Shown: positions 43,601 through 52,163, counted from the first letter of the stretch. The stretch: 52,163 nucleotides of DNA from DASUEB01 sp036275295 (GCA_036275295.1 DASUEB010000039.1:1-52163); one strand, 5' to 3'. Notes: generated by a model not told the origin, from the letters alone. Numbers and translations are program-made.

Positions 43601-46600
43601 ATTGTCGAAATCGGTACCCAATCTCACAAAAACACTCACTTCGCCGTAGTTGATCACCTCCGCCAAGTTGGGGTCTGCCGCTTCGGCATGCGCAAACATT
43701 TTGATTTTCTTGTAGCTGCGCATATCAAATCCAACGTTTCTGAACGCGGCCTTGGCGTCGCCGTCTTCTAGGTTGCAAACCCGCAAACTCAAACTCTGCT
43801 CGTTGAGCTGGCGCTGATTGGCAGTAGTATAATCGACCTCCCGGTTGATGTCTGGGGGGAGCACATAGTTGATTGGATTGCGCTGTGCGTTTTCTTCCAG
43901 ATTCACGGCACCCACATCGAAGGCCGTATTGGTGCCAGCCGGTCCGGGATCGGCCAGCGAAAGGTCGTATTTACGCCACTCACCGCGGATAAACTCCATG
44001 CGCGCAAAACGCAGCACCACTGGCTCGTTGAAGTCGCGCATAAACATCCTCATAAATCGAATGGAACGGTAATCTTGCAATCCACCAATGGTCTGCTGAG
44101 GCGAGCGAACCGGAATCTTAAATTGATACCACTTCACAGGCTTCAATTTTCCGTTGCGCAGTTCGGGTGTAGCCTCGACAATACTGGTGATAAAGTTTTT
44201 ACCCACCTCCATCTCGCCAGGCTTCAACTCAATGCGGTACTGAAAATAGCTCTCGGCCTCGCTCAAGTTGTTATCGAGGTTGAGATCCTCGTTGTTTGGT
44301 ATGTTCGACCCCGAGGTGACATAGCTCTCGGGACTGTCCGACTGCGACGGTGAGTTGCCCTCGGCGTCGTTGTAGCGTTTGTAGCGCTGCAATATGTTTA
44401 AGCTCTGGGCGTCGTAATCGGTACCTCTGTAGTAGTGGTAGTTGTCGTTGGCGGGATCCTGTTGGATGGCTGCCAGCGCCTCTGGATTCAGTCCGGCGAG
44501 ACTGTTGACGTAGTCGGCAAAAAAGGCCCGCTCCTGATCGGTATTCAATCCGTCGTAACCCACGTCTTGGATCTTGGTAGAGCCGTTGACGTTGGCAAAA
44601 GCATTTACTATGCTCTGTTTGCGAGGAACCAAGCCCCATGCGGTTGAATCCAGTTGCGTCTCACTGTCGTTCACATCCTTCGGCAGCCCGTTTTCGAAAC
44701 TTTTACGCCCGTCTTTCAAGGCATCTTCTGATACGTTACCCAAGTTGATGTAAAGGCTTCCACCTGTTTTGTTCTCACTGTCCTCGTTGAACGGGTCCAT
44801 GATCCAGAACTGGATAAACTCGATGTTGTTGGCTTCAAAGTCGGTGGTGGTCAATCGGCGGGTAATCCCTGCCCATGAGTTGGTAGGCATGGTGAGTCGA
44901 CCTTCGGGTGTGAGCGATGGATTGAAGTTGTAGGGTCCTCGCTCTGTCGGATAAAAAGCCAGGTCAAAAACCGCTATGTTGGCGGGGGTACCCTGCGGCA
45001 GCTGTCGATTGGGAAAGACCTCCTGTTCGAGAATCTGGCGCATGCGGTGATCCGATAGCATGTCGTTGTTGACATTGGCGGGCTTCAAGTTGGTATTCTG
45101 GAAGAAAACGCTCTGATCTACCACGTACCACGCCATACGTGCGCGGTTAAAGCCGTAGCGCAAATCGTTGCTCAGCGAAGCCTCGGGAAACAAGTTGGGC
45201 TGACCTTGCGGCACACTGGCCATTTGCCATGCATTGACAGCGCGCAGATCGATGGTCGATTGACTGCCCTCAAAATCATCGAGGTAGCTATTGCCCGCCT
45301 CGCCTATGGCTTTGGAATGGCCGGGGACCAGGCGCGCATATTCTCCTGAGATATTGATCGAAGAGGGCTCTTTGGTCTCGATAAACGGCAGCCGATCAAT
45401 CATTCGCGTCAGCGCTGGAGCTTCGGTTGAATAATTTCCATCAAAACCAAACATGGTGTTGTTGATGGGTTCCTCGTTGAAATTCACCTTGGGGGTAATA
45501 GGCCGCTCACTCAGGTTGATGACCGTGGCCCCCAAGTTGAAGTCTTTGTTTACCCTGTAATCGAAACGCTGGCCAATAAAGGTTTTCTGTTGCACACTGA
45601 ACAGCGAATTGCTCTCCAAACTCACCTTGATCGGGGTTTGCGACTCAAGCAAGCCTTGGTTGATGATCTTAACCCGGCCCAGGTTGTAATCAACCGTGTA
45701 ATCGGTATTTTCTACCAATCGAACCCCTCCTGCCGTAACCGAAACCGATCCCTGAGGTATGTTGATGGCATTGAGCATAATCTCTGAACCCGACGCCGAT
45801 TTGAACGATCCCTTCAACTTAAATCGGTTCAACTCGGGCTTCTGAATAGCTGCAATCTTGGTAGAGTCATACAACTCCTGGTACACTATTTGATCAATGA
45901 TATTCTGAGCTACCTGGGCCTCCTGCATTTTTTTGCGCAGGTGACCGCCAAAAGGTTCGACGGTAGGTAGGAAAATTCGACCGTTGGCCGAGTTGATGGT
46001 CCCCCCCTGTGTGGAAGCGTTGTCGACAAAGTCGAATACCCCATCGGGCAAGGCCTGATTGTTGGGGTCCAGACGGTCTGAGTTTAAAACCTGGATCAGG
46101 GGTGTCTTATCGAGTCCATTGACCGGAAGGTAGTTGATATCAACGCCGTTAGAGGGATTGTTGTAAAAAACGTTGAGCAGAAACTGATCGCGATTGACCT
46201 GAAACGCGTTCATGGAATATACGTTTTTCATCATCAAATCCCAAATAGGTATGCGGGGATTGGTGATGGTCGGCTTGAGCAGCTTTAGGATCAATGCATT
46301 GGGCGGGGCGATACCATCGGTTGAAAACTGACCCACCTGATAGGTTTTGCCATTCAGGGTGTACTCAAAAGCAACCGCCAAAACTTCATCAGCATTTAAG
46401 GCCTGCTGATTGAGTGATATAAAACCCAATCTGGGATTCACCGTGTAAGCTGTTTCGGGCAGTTTGCGGGCACTTTCTATCTTTTCGTAGTGAACGGCCG
46501 CCTGATAGCCAAAATTTTGCAAGGTTTGGGTAGCACCCGAAAATCCCACCACCGACGGATTGCCGCTCATGATGGTAAACAGGGTGTTTTGACCGTTGTC

Positions 46601-47815
46601 GGGTAAGGCGTTGTTGGGCTGCTGATCAACGGGTGCTGGACTCAAGCCGGTAGGATCGGTGAAGTGAATTTGATCCTCACCCAAGTCTGAAAAGGCAATG
46701 AAATTGCGGGTTTCATCGGTGGCATTGGTCATGTTGGTTACCCAAACCTCAATACGGGTGATGTTCACCCCAGAATTGACATTGGGCAAGCTGCTCATAG
46801 CCACATCGTACTGATCGCGGAAATAATGCGCCAGGAAGTAGTGTTTGTTGGCCTCGTATTCGTCGGCTTTGATTTCGAAGTTGCTGGTCTGTGCGCCACC
46901 TGCGACGTCAATTTCCGATTTTTTCCCGCGCTGCGAGGAGAAAACCGTGGTAGATGTTAATCGGCCGAACTGCAATTGGGCTTTGGCCCCGAAGAGGGTC
47001 TGACTGCCGCTGATCAGCGAGCTGTTGATGGGCATGGAGACGTTACCAAACTCAATTTTTTTGATGATTTCGTCCTCGAAACCGGTGTACTCGAGTTTCA
47101 CCTGGTTCTCAAAATCGAAGGTAGCCTCGGTATTGTAATTGGTGGTAATTTTCAGCTTCTCGCCTACACTGCCCAGCACATTGACCTGCATGCGCTGCTT
47201 GAAATCCATGTTGGTAAATCGGCGTTGCCGCTCGCCAAGGGCGGGATTGTCGGTACGCGAACTGTTCACGCCAAAGGTAACTTCGGCCGAACCCTGAGGT
47301 CGGATGTCGATGGTATTCCCGCCAAAAATCCGATCGAACGAGGGACTTTCTATGGCGAAACCAAACAGGGGTTTGTTGGCTTGTTGTTTGCTGTCGGCGG
47401 CGTTTTTGTCGGCGGCAATCTTTGAGCGCCAGTAATCGCGTATCGCTCGGTCCATGTCGTACTTGGTATATTCCTCCAAGGTGAAACTCATGGGATATCG
47501 GTAGTAGCGATCGCCAATTTTTTTGGATACGGTGTATTTGCCGGTGGCTGGATCAAACTCTACATCGCTGCTGATGTTGTTCGGATCGTCGAGGTCGATG
47601 GCTCCTTTGCCGTCTTCACGGGGATCCAAACCGTCTTTAACCGGATAGGGAAGCGTTCCTGGCGGAGTATCAATGGGAGTAATAATCTGCTCTGCAACCG
47701 AAGGGACGTAGTGAATCTGTCGGGTAGGTCGACTCGCGGCGATAACCGACAAGGTAATTGCCACAGAGACAACCGGTATAAATGATTTTAAACTACTTCC
47801 AATCACGTTGAACAC
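40616..47815 (-). CDS. sprA: T9SS translocon / gliding motility protein SprA
   Basis: A 2399-residue protein, normal length for SprA. It starts with a membrane-type signal region (about 13-28), followed by repeated N-terminal segments (Y-P-M-S-F-T-L-E-E-Y, D-I-R-P-Q-G-S-A-E-V-T-F-G), a large central region and a C-terminal stretch dominated by amphipathic strands, ending in a strand typical of outer-membrane barrels (G-G-I-T-I-R-M-I-L-A-S). SprA forms the giant outer-membrane channel of the type IX secretion system. This single gene is uninterrupted over 7.2 kb. It follows ruvA by 4 bp and maeB further up, as in other Flavobacteriia. The secreted GDPD protein at 22981-25068 is a likely client. 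Confidence 0.97.
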   Translation of the reverse strand: MFNVIGSSLKSFIPVVSVAITLSVIAASRPTRQIHYVPSVAEQIITPIDTPPGTLPYPVKDGLDPREDGKGAIDLDDPNNISSDVEFDPATGKYTVSKKIGDRYYRYPMSFTLEEYTKYDMDRAIRDYWRSKIAADKNAADSKQQANKPLFGFAIESPSFDRIFGGNTIDIRPQGSAEVTFGVNSSRTDNPALGERQRRFTNMDFKQRMQVNVLGSVGEKLKITTNYNTEATFDFENQVKLEYTGFEDEIIKKIEFGNVSMPINSSLISGSQTLFGAKAQLQFGRLTSTTVFSSQRGKKSEIDVAGGAQTSNFEIKADEYEANKHYFLAHYFRDQYDVAMSSLPNVNSGVNITRIEVWVTNMTNATDETRNFIAFSDLGEDQIHFTDPTGLSPAPVDQQPNNALPDNGQNTLFTIMSGNPSVVGFSGATQTLQNFGYQAAVHYEKIESARKLPETAYTVNPRLGFISLNQQALNADEVLAVAFEYTLNGKTYQVGQFSTDGIAPPNALILKLLKPTITNPRIPIWDLMMKNVYSMNAFQVNRDQFLLNVFYNNPSNGVDINYLPVNGLDKTPLIQVLNSDRLDPNNQALPDGVFDFVDNASTQGGTINSANGRIFLPTVEPFGGHLRKKMQEAQVAQNIIDQIVYQELYDSTKIAAIQKPELNRFKLKGSFKSASGSEIMLNAINIPQGSVSVTAGGVRLVENTDYTVDYNLGRVKIINQGLLESQTPIKVSLESNSLFSVQQKTFIGQRFDYRVNKDFNLGATVINLSERPITPKVNFNEEPINNTMFGFDGNYSTEAPALTRMIDRLPFIETKEPSSINISGEYARLVPGHSKAIGEAGNSYLDDFEGSQSTIDLRAVNAWQMASVPQGQPNLFPEASLSNDLRYGFNRARMAWYVVDQSVFFQNTNLKPANVNNDMLSDHRMRQILEQEVFPNRQLPQGTPANIAVFDLAFYPTERGPYNFNPSLTPEGRLTMPTNSWAGITRRLTTTDFEANNIEFIQFWIMDPFNEDSENKTGGSLYINLGNVSEDALKDGRKSFENGLPKDVNDSETQLDSTAWGLVPRKQSIVNAFANVNGSTKIQDVGYDGLNTDQERAFFADYVNSLAGLNPEALAAIQQDPANDNYHYYRGTDYDAQSLNILQRYKRYNDAEGNSPSQSDSPESYVTSGSNIPNNEDLNLDNNLSEAESYFQYRIELKPGEMEVGKNFITSIVEATPELRNGKLKPVKWYQFKIPVRSPQQTIGGLQDYRSIRFMRMFMRDFNEPVVLRFARMEFIRGEWRKYDLSLADPGPAGTNTAFDVGAVNLEENAQRNPINYVLPPDINREVDYTTANQRQLNEQSLSLRVCNLEDGDAKAAFRNVGFDMRSYKKIKMFAHAEAADPNLAEVINYGEVSVFVRLGTDFDNNYYEYELPMTITDRSSGTKDPALIWPQANYIEIDFDKLTAVKLRRNNQNTPVNLPYKELIDNTRITVKGNPVLNDVRTIMIGVRNPNSGDNPWAAADNGRDICAEVWVNELRLTDFDEFGGWAGLVRMNAKLADLGALNIAGNISTPGFGSVEKRLSERQRETKKGIDATTNLELGKFFPEKSGLKIPVYLGFSEQVVNPMFDPLTPDVQFSETSRNLTASERRNRLRTSQTLTKRRSINFTNIHKERGENQTEMHWWDIENFGFTYAYSENFFRDINTQYRFNKSYRGGITYGFQNKPKAFTPFKNNEYISKSKYLKPIADFNLNLGPKQLGFRTNIDRNYTEQQIRNNIPFALDPTPTYTKTFNWQRGYDLKYDITNALSFDFSANNTAYIKETPGRVNKDDKEAYEMFKDTVWSNIRNLGQTTNYGHNSNLTYKLPFKKLPFTDWLDGSATYGSSYQWDRAPFSQDTLGNTIQNSATQNWDFSANMATLYNKIPFFKEIINKKNKAQAQNRVNNKPTTPGAPQLPDSLKSKKTKPTSFTFLEQVGSLLMMTKNASINFKRSAGTLLPGFKQRSRFIGMDDAFDAPGLDFVFGRQRDDYFDFAADQGWLVQQTALYQPATLTRTRGTSYRLSLEPVKSLRIDLTGNKDYSESTTGFFRFNDSIADWEYQSPVNRGTVTVSIISIQTLFQRDDKKNFNNPVFDNLLANTFEISKRQAADNGISDLIDSTGYYDGYNKTNQDVMIPAFLAAYTGKNASKQRLNPFNQASLPNWRINYDGLSKIPALQKYFRTVTLSHSYRSTYNTSFVTNLQATENGERKRTGSNRDFVPSQQVSTVTINESLSPLIKLDATLKNSLNAQIEINKDRQISLSMTNLQITEIKGTEFKIGAGYRFKDVKFPFKIGNKDIKSDLNVNISLALRNNTSIIRKAIEEINDATSGRRIIAIKFNADYNVNQRITLRAYYDRTVTKPVLSIPFPNYVTNGGITIRMILAS

Positions 47816-47819
47816 TGCC

Positions 47820-48401
47820 CTAGTACAGGGTTTTAATAGCCGATTTAATCAATTCTTCCACACTAATCGATGGATTAGCGCTCCACACTTTATCAATTGC
47901 CATTTCGGCTTTTTTCTTATCAAAACCCAAAACCTGAAGCCCACTTAACGCTTCAGATTTCACTTTATTGCCTGGCGAAGAAATTATTTCAGCCCCGCCG
48001 AGCTTGTCTACCTTATCTTTCAACTCCAGCACCAAACGAGCCGCTGTTTTGGGTCCAAGGCCCTTGATTTTGGTAAGCAACTTATCATCGCCCCGGCCAA
48101 TGGCTGCGATCAGCTCATCAACCTGCATGGCCGACAAGATCAGTCGGGCCGTAGATGCGCCCACCCCCGAAACGGAGAGCAACAGCAAAAAAACACTTCG
48201 CTCGCGCTCGGTCATGAAGCCAAATAATATATGAGCATCTTCCCGTACCACCTGATGAGTCAGTAAAAACACCGATTCCTCGGCCGGTAGTTGTTCGAAC
48301 GTGTTGAGCGATATGTGCGCAAAGTAACCCACGCCACCGCATTCCACCACCACATGGGTGGTTTGTTTATCGATCATTCGGCCTCTCAGGTGATGTATCA
48401 T
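47820..48401 (-). CDS. ruvA: Holliday junction DNA helicase subunit RuvA
   Basis: A 193-residue protein with the OB-fold domain I (L-R-G-R-M-I-D-K, G-V-G-Y-F-A-H-I), two helix-hairpin-helix motifs (V-S-G-V-G-A-S-T-A and I-K-G-L-G-P-K-T-A-A, about 77-120) and the short C-terminal RuvB-binding domain III. It binds four-way junctions and stimulates the RuvB branch migration motor. It lies 3 bp after maeB and 4 bp before sprA. RuvB and RuvC are not in the window. Confidence 0.96.
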   Translation of the reverse strand: MIHHLRGRMIDKQTTHVVVECGGVGYFAHISLNTFEQLPAEESVFLLTHQVVREDAHILFGFMTERERSVFLLLLSVSGVGASTARLILSAMQVDELIAAIGRGDDKLLTKIKGLGPKTAARLVLELKDKVDKLGGAEIISSPGNKVKSEALSGLQVLGFDKKKAEMAIDKVWSANPSISVEELIKSAIKTLY

Positions 48402-48404
48402 AGA

Positions 48405-50672
48405 TCAGTTTTTCGTTTGGGCGTCGAGGACGGCAATGGTTGCCAAGTTGACAATTTCCTTCACCGAACAACCCAAGGTCAGCACGTGAAACGATTTTTT
48501 TAGGCCCATTAGTATGGGACCCATCGTTTGTACATGTCCCATTTCGTCGAGCAATTTGTACGCGATGTTGCCTGCCGCCAGATTGGGGAAGATCAGGGTA
48601 TTGACCTTCTTTCCTACCAGTCGACTGAATGGAAATTGCTCGGCCATCATGTCTTGATTGAGGGCAAAATTGGCCTGAATTTCCCCATCGACGATAAGGT
48701 CGGGATGTTTGGCGTGCAAGATCTGGGTCGCTTTGGCTACCTTGTTGGCCTCCTCGCCATTGGCCGAACCAAAATTGGAATAACTCAGCATAGCAACTCG
48801 GGGGGTTAAACCAAATTTTTTAACGGTTTTGGCAGTTTGTACCGCTATTTCAACCAGTTCCTCGGCGGTTGGATTGATATTTACGGTGGTATCGGCAAAA
48901 AAGATCGGCCCGTCTTTGGTAGTCATGATATAGGCTCCTGCCAACCTTGAAATGCCCTCTTCCAAGCCCATGCAATGCAACGCCGGCTTGAGCACCTCGG
49001 GATAGCTGCGCGTAATGCCCGATATACATGCATCGGCATCGCCCGCCTCAACCATCATGCAACTGTAGTAGGTTCGGTTGAGCATATTGCGTTTGGCTTC
49101 GAACTCCGACATGCCTTTGCGCTGGCGTTTGCTGTACAACAGCGCGCTGTATTGCTCTATTTTTTCTTTTTGTTTGTCTGATCGAGGGTCGATGATCTGA
49201 ATTCCATCGAAATCAAATTTGTATTCTTTGATGAGCTGTTTGATCTTCTCCTCGCTGCCCAGCAGGATGGGAATGGCGATGCGCTCCTCTCTTACAATTT
49301 GGGCTGCCTTAAGCACCTTGTAGTTGTCGGCATCGGCGAAAACCAGTCGCTTGGGATTTTTCTTGGCGCGATCGGTCATATTCCGAATGAGCTTCTGGTC
49401 TTTGCCAAGTCTCGATTTCAGCTCGCGCTCGTAGCCCTCCCAGTCGGATATCGGATTTTTAGCCACTCCGCTGTCCATGGCCGCTTTGGCCACCGCCATC
49501 GATACAGCGGTGATCAGTCGGGGGTCGAAGGGTTTGGGAATGATATTTTCTCGGCCAAAGGAAAGGTTTTTGGCCCCATAAGCCACGTTAACCTCTTCTG
49601 GTATGGGTTCTTTTGCCAGGTTGGCCAAGGCGTAAACCGCTGCCAACTTCATTTCTTCGTTGATGCAAGTGGCTCGCACATCCATGGCCCCGCGGAAAAT
49701 GTAAGGGAAACCCAGTACGTTGTTTACCTGATTGGGGTGATCGCTGCGGCCCGTAGCCATTATCACGTCTTTGCGGGCCTTCATAGCCGTTTCGTAATTG
49801 ATCTCGGGATCGGGATTGGCACAGGCGAAAACAATGGGATTGTCGGCCATTTTTTTCAACATATCGGCCGATACAATGTTGCCTTTCGACAGTCCCAAAA
49901 ACACATCCGCTCCTTCCATGGCGTGCGCCAAATCGCGGTAAGAACCTTTCACTGCAAAGGCCTGCTTCATGGCGTCGAGGTCGCTCCGATCGGCGGTTAT
50001 GGCTCCCTTGCTGTCGAACATGATCATGTTCTCGCGCTTAACACCCAATCGAACATATAACTGAGCACAGCTAATGGCTGCGGCTCCCGCACCGGAAATT
50101 ACTATTTTCAAATCGGCAAGCGACTTGTTGGCCAATTCAGCGGCGTTGAGCAGAGCAGCCCCTGAAATGATGGCCGTGCCGTGTTGGTCGTCGTGCATGA
50201 TCGGAATATCCAATTCCTCCTTCAAGCGACGCTCTATTTCAAACGCCTCTGGGGCCTTGATGTCTTCAAGGTTGATCCCTCCGAAGGTAGGAGATATGGC
50301 TTTTACCGTTTGAACAAAGCGGTCGATATCTTGTGCATCAATCTCAATATCAAACACATCGAGATCGGCAAACATTTTAAAGAGAACCCCTTTGCCTTCC
50401 ATCACCGGCTTGGAGGCTAGTGGACCAATGTCGCCCAGGCCCAATACCGCCGTACCGTTCGAGATTACGGCTACCAAGTTGCCTTTGGCCGTATATTTGT
50501 AGACATCAGAAGGGTCTTTGTGGATTGCCAGACAAGGTTCGGCCACACCGGGCGAATACGCAAGCGACAGATCGCGCTGTGTCCCCGTTGGTTTGGTTGG
50601 AATTACCTCAATCTTTCCCTTTCTTCCCTGTGAGTGGTAATCTAACGCGTCTTGTTTTTTTATCTTAGGCAT
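48405..50672 (-). CDS. maeB: NADP-dependent malic enzyme with phosphotransacetylase-like domain
   Basis: A 755-residue MaeB-type protein: malic enzyme N- and NAD-binding domains (about 1-430, with T-Q-R-D-L-S-L-A-Y-S-P-G-V-A-E-P and M-H-D-D-Q-H-G-T-A) joined to a phosphate acetyl/butyryltransferase domain (about 435-755, L-V-F-A-D-A-D-N-Y-K-V-L and V-D-G-E-I-Q-A-N). It decarboxylates malate to pyruvate. The PTA part of this family usually has a regulatory rather than catalytic role. I start it at the ATG at 50670-50672, because the next upstream Met would add 14 unusual residues and cross the -7 element. It heads the maeB-ruvA-sprA run. Confidence 0.95.
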   Translation of the reverse strand: MPKIKKQDALDYHSQGRKGKIEVIPTKPTGTQRDLSLAYSPGVAEPCLAIHKDPSDVYKYTAKGNLVAVISNGTAVLGLGDIGPLASKPVMEGKGVLFKMFADLDVFDIEIDAQDIDRFVQTVKAISPTFGGINLEDIKAPEAFEIERRLKEELDIPIMHDDQHGTAIISGAALLNAAELANKSLADLKIVISGAGAAAISCAQLYVRLGVKRENMIMFDSKGAITADRSDLDAMKQAFAVKGSYRDLAHAMEGADVFLGLSKGNIVSADMLKKMADNPIVFACANPDPEINYETAMKARKDVIMATGRSDHPNQVNNVLGFPYIFRGAMDVRATCINEEMKLAAVYALANLAKEPIPEEVNVAYGAKNLSFGRENIIPKPFDPRLITAVSMAVAKAAMDSGVAKNPISDWEGYERELKSRLGKDQKLIRNMTDRAKKNPKRLVFADADNYKVLKAAQIVREERIAIPILLGSEEKIKQLIKEYKFDFDGIQIIDPRSDKQKEKIEQYSALLYSKRQRKGMSEFEAKRNMLNRTYYSCMMVEAGDADACISGITRSYPEVLKPALHCMGLEEGISRLAGAYIMTTKDGPIFFADTTVNINPTAEELVEIAVQTAKTVKKFGLTPRVAMLSYSNFGSANGEEANKVAKATQILHAKHPDLIVDGEIQANFALNQDMMAEQFPFSRLVGKKVNTLIFPNLAAGNIAYKLLDEMGHVQTMGPILMGLKKSFHVLTLGCSVKEIVNLATIAVLDAQTKN

Positions 50673-50689
50673 GTATGAAAGTAAGGGCA

Positions 50690-50697
50690 CAAAAATA
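50690..50697 (-). promoter_or_regulatory. -7 element upstream of maeB
   Basis: TATTTTTG read leftward, 17 bp upstream of the maeB start, is a full TAnnTTTG match. The position 19 nt further up reads CTC instead of TTG, so the -33 element is missing or weak. Confidence 0.5.
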
Positions 50698-50749
50698 AAA
50701 TAATTGAAGCGCATTGGAGGTTTAACTTTAAGTAGCTATTATTGAGCCA

Positions 50750-51451
50750 ATGGAACGGAAGCATTTGGTGGTACTCAGCGGGGCCGGCATCAGTGCCGAG
50801 AGCGGTCTGAAGACCTTTCGCGACAGCGATGGCCTTTGGGAGAACTACAATGTTTACGAGGTGGCCACCCCCGAAGCCTGGGATGCCAATCCGTCGTTGG
50901 TGCTTCAATTCTACAACGAACGCCGCGACCAAGTGTGCAAAGCCTCTCCCAACAAAGGACATACTTTATTGGCTTTGTTAGACGACTATTTCGATTGCAC
51001 CATCATCACCCAAAACATCGACGATTTGCACGAAAGAGCCGGCAGCGAAAAAGTACTTCACCTGCACGGCGAGATTATGAATGCCCGCAGCTCGGTCAAT
51101 GAAACGGCCGTTTACCGACTAAAACCCGGGGCCCATATCCACATGGGCGATCGATGCGAGTGGGGATCGCAACTGAGGCCCGATGTGGTGTGGTTTGGTG
51201 AGGCCGTGACCCAATTGGAGCCCGCGGCGCAAATAGTTGCCCAAGCCGATATCATCGTTATTGTGGGCACATCGCTCAACGTATATCCCGCTGCCGGATT
51301 GGTGCAATACTCCCAACCCGAGGCCAAGATTTACCTCATCGACCCCCAAGATGTATACGTGCCTTACCTCGACCACCGCGTGGTGAAAATCTTGAAAAAA
51401 GCCTCCGAAGGATGCGAAATCCTGCTTAATCTCCTGCTCAAAAATGCGTAA
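50750..51451 (+). CDS. cobB: Sirtuin-type NAD-dependent deacylase (class III-like)
   Basis: A 233-residue Sir2 protein. NAD-binding G-A-G-I-S-A-E-S-G (11-19) and T-F-R (22-24), Q-N-I-D (about 87-90) and the catalytic His in H-L-H-G-E are all present. Y55-x-x-R58 (in F-Y-N-E-R-R) is the class III signature that favours succinyl and malonyl groups, as in E. coli CobB and human SIRT5. The four zinc-binding cysteines are missing: only one Cys remains in that region (D-R-C-E-W-G). From memory, some Bacteroidota sirtuins share this. It reads away from maeB and overlaps the next gene by 8 nt. Confidence 0.92.
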   Translation: MERKHLVVLSGAGISAESGLKTFRDSDGLWENYNVYEVATPEAWDANPSLVLQFYNERRDQVCKASPNKGHTLLALLDDYFDCTIITQNIDDLHERAGSEKVLHLHGEIMNARSSVNETAVYRLKPGAHIHMGDRCEWGSQLRPDVVWFGEAVTQLEPAAQIVAQADIIVIVGTSLNVYPAAGLVQYSQPEAKIYLIDPQDVYVPYLDHRVVKILKKASEGCEILLNLLLKNA

Positions 51452-52061
51452 AACAGCACTTGCCATAGGGATATCGCTCATCGCACTCAACGCCTTAGGA
51501 CAGCGAAAGAAATTTGAAACCCGACTGATTGCGGGATTCACAGCCTCTCAAGTACAGGGCGATGGTTACGGCGGATTCGACAAAGCCGGTTTAACCGCTG
51601 GTGCGGGCATTCAATGGCCCGTGAACAAAAAATCGACCTTGGGCTTCGACCTGTTGTACACCCAAAAAGGAAGTAGAAAAATACCCGATCCCGAAAACGG
51701 CGACTTCACGCTATACCGCCTTCAACTGGACTACATCTCAGTCCCGGTAATCTATCGGTATAGCTTCAAAAAATTTATTGCCATAGCCGGTCCAGAAATA
51801 GCCGTTTTAGCCAGAAGCCGCGAGCAAAACCAGTTTGGAGACGTCATCACCCCGCTGAAATTTAAACCCTTGGATATAGGAATTAACCTGGGTTTTGGAT
51901 TTCGAGCCGGCAAACGCATCAGTCTGCAGATGCTTCTACAGGAAAGTTTACTGTCGATTCGCGAAACGGCCCCCTACGCCAAAGGTATATTGGGCCGATT
52001 TAGAGGCATGTATAACACGGTTATACACACCACCCTGATTTACACCCCGAAGAACAAATAA
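51444..52061 (+). CDS. Outer membrane beta-barrel protein, PorT-like
   Basis: A 205-residue protein with a signal peptide (about 1-19, ending A-L-G-Q) and a beta-barrel-type sequence. G-L-T-A-G-A-G-I-Q-W, L-G-F-D-L-L-Y-T-Q-K-G-S, L-D-Y-I-S-V-P-V-I-Y-R-Y and D-I-G-I-N-L-G-F-G are the alternating strands of the PorT-family small barrels found across Bacteroidota. It is coupled to the sirtuin gene by an 8-nt overlap. Its partner or cargo is unknown. Family members vary too much to infer a role. Confidence 0.85.
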   Translation: MRKTALAIGISLIALNALGQRKKFETRLIAGFTASQVQGDGYGGFDKAGLTAGAGIQWPVNKKSTLGFDLLYTQKGSRKIPDPENGDFTLYRLQLDYISVPVIYRYSFKKFIAIAGPEIAVLARSREQNQFGDVITPLKFKPLDIGINLGFGFRAGKRISLQMLLQESLLSIRETAPYAKGILGRFRGMYNTVIHTTLIYTPKNK

Positions 52062-52163
52062 AAACCTGACTGACAAAAGGTTATTAAATCCTTCCAGAAA
52101 AAATTTATTAAAACGAAACATTTCTTCGGCGCAACCCGTTTACCTAACTACCAGCTCACTCGT

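Noticed and set aside
46976..47425. 149-codon plus-strand frame inside sprA
   Set aside because: Antisense shadow of a conserved gene; no start signal or motif.
52064..52082. AACCT/AGGTT hairpin after the last gene
   Set aside because: Five base pairs, long loop, no T-run.

Overview
The window is chromosomal DNA from a Bacteroidota bacterium, most likely a gliding or T9SS-bearing member of the Flavobacteriales. The signs are: a full-length SprA (T9SS translocon and gliding protein), a T9SS C-terminal sorting domain on a secreted esterase, a MetH split into two genes, two adjacent cytochrome oxidase subunit III paralogues, LptC as a lipoprotein, promoters of the Bacteroidota form TTTG-N18..20-TAnnTTTG, and the gene orders purH-mreBCD-mrdA-rodA and maeB-ruvA-sprA-gcvH. 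No ribosomal RNA, CRISPR array, intact insertion sequence or prophage is visible.

Region 1 (1-3142) is the accessory part. It is clearly richer in A+T than the rest. Three structured inverted repeats of 131-136 bp (31-161, 857-992, 1670-1805) lie directly after small leftward genes. Each has 9-nt ends related to GCATATAAC/GTTATATGC and most of a two-block GC-rich stem, as integron attC sites do. I read this as an integrase-less gene-cassette array of three cassettes, all transcribed leftward: (a) a BamE-like secreted protein plus a small membrane protein, (b) a protein with an R-N-x3-H HEPN-like motif, (c) a HigB/HigA toxin-antitoxin pair whose toxin is broken by an in-frame stop. The array runs off the left edge. 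To its right is about 600 bp without a credible gene.

Region 2 (3143-7052) holds a leftward TolC plus HlyD/MacA-type efflux pair, a secreted protein of unknown role and tRNA-Phe(GAA) with its promoter and terminator. Region 3 (7053-13941, rightward) is an envelope biogenesis cluster: coaX, a beta-barrel protein, lptC, a small membrane protein, a CBS/CorC-domain protein, a PpiD/SurA-type foldase and a lipoprotein. Two short tandem repeats follow.

Region 4 (14146-21398, leftward) is the rod-shape operon purH-mreB-mreC-mreD-mrdA-rodA behind a consensus promoter. Region 5 (21541-29105) carries a MacB/FtsX-like permease without its ATPase, a secreted GDPD-LamG-T9SS protein, and the split metH pair behind a SAM-I riboswitch and terminator. 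Region 6 (29153-33617, leftward) is a cytochrome oxidase assembly and subunit cluster (cyoE, two coxIII, coxIV, SCO1, DUF420, a small membrane protein) that lacks coxA and coxB.

Region 7 (33623-39686, leftward) is a tightly overlapping five-gene operon, gmd-fcl-Wzi/RemB-like-WecA-like-Wzi/RemB-like, joining GDP-L-fucose synthesis to a polyprenyl-phosphate sugar-1-phosphate transferase and two outer-membrane proteins. Region 8 (39665-52061) has vanZ-like and gcvH genes, the giant sprA, ruvA and maeB (all leftward), then a rightward class III-like sirtuin without the usual zinc cysteines and a PorT-like barrel protein.

The best candidate for something little described is the cassette array at the left end. 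The operon pairing two Wzi/RemB-like proteins with fucose synthesis is the second.
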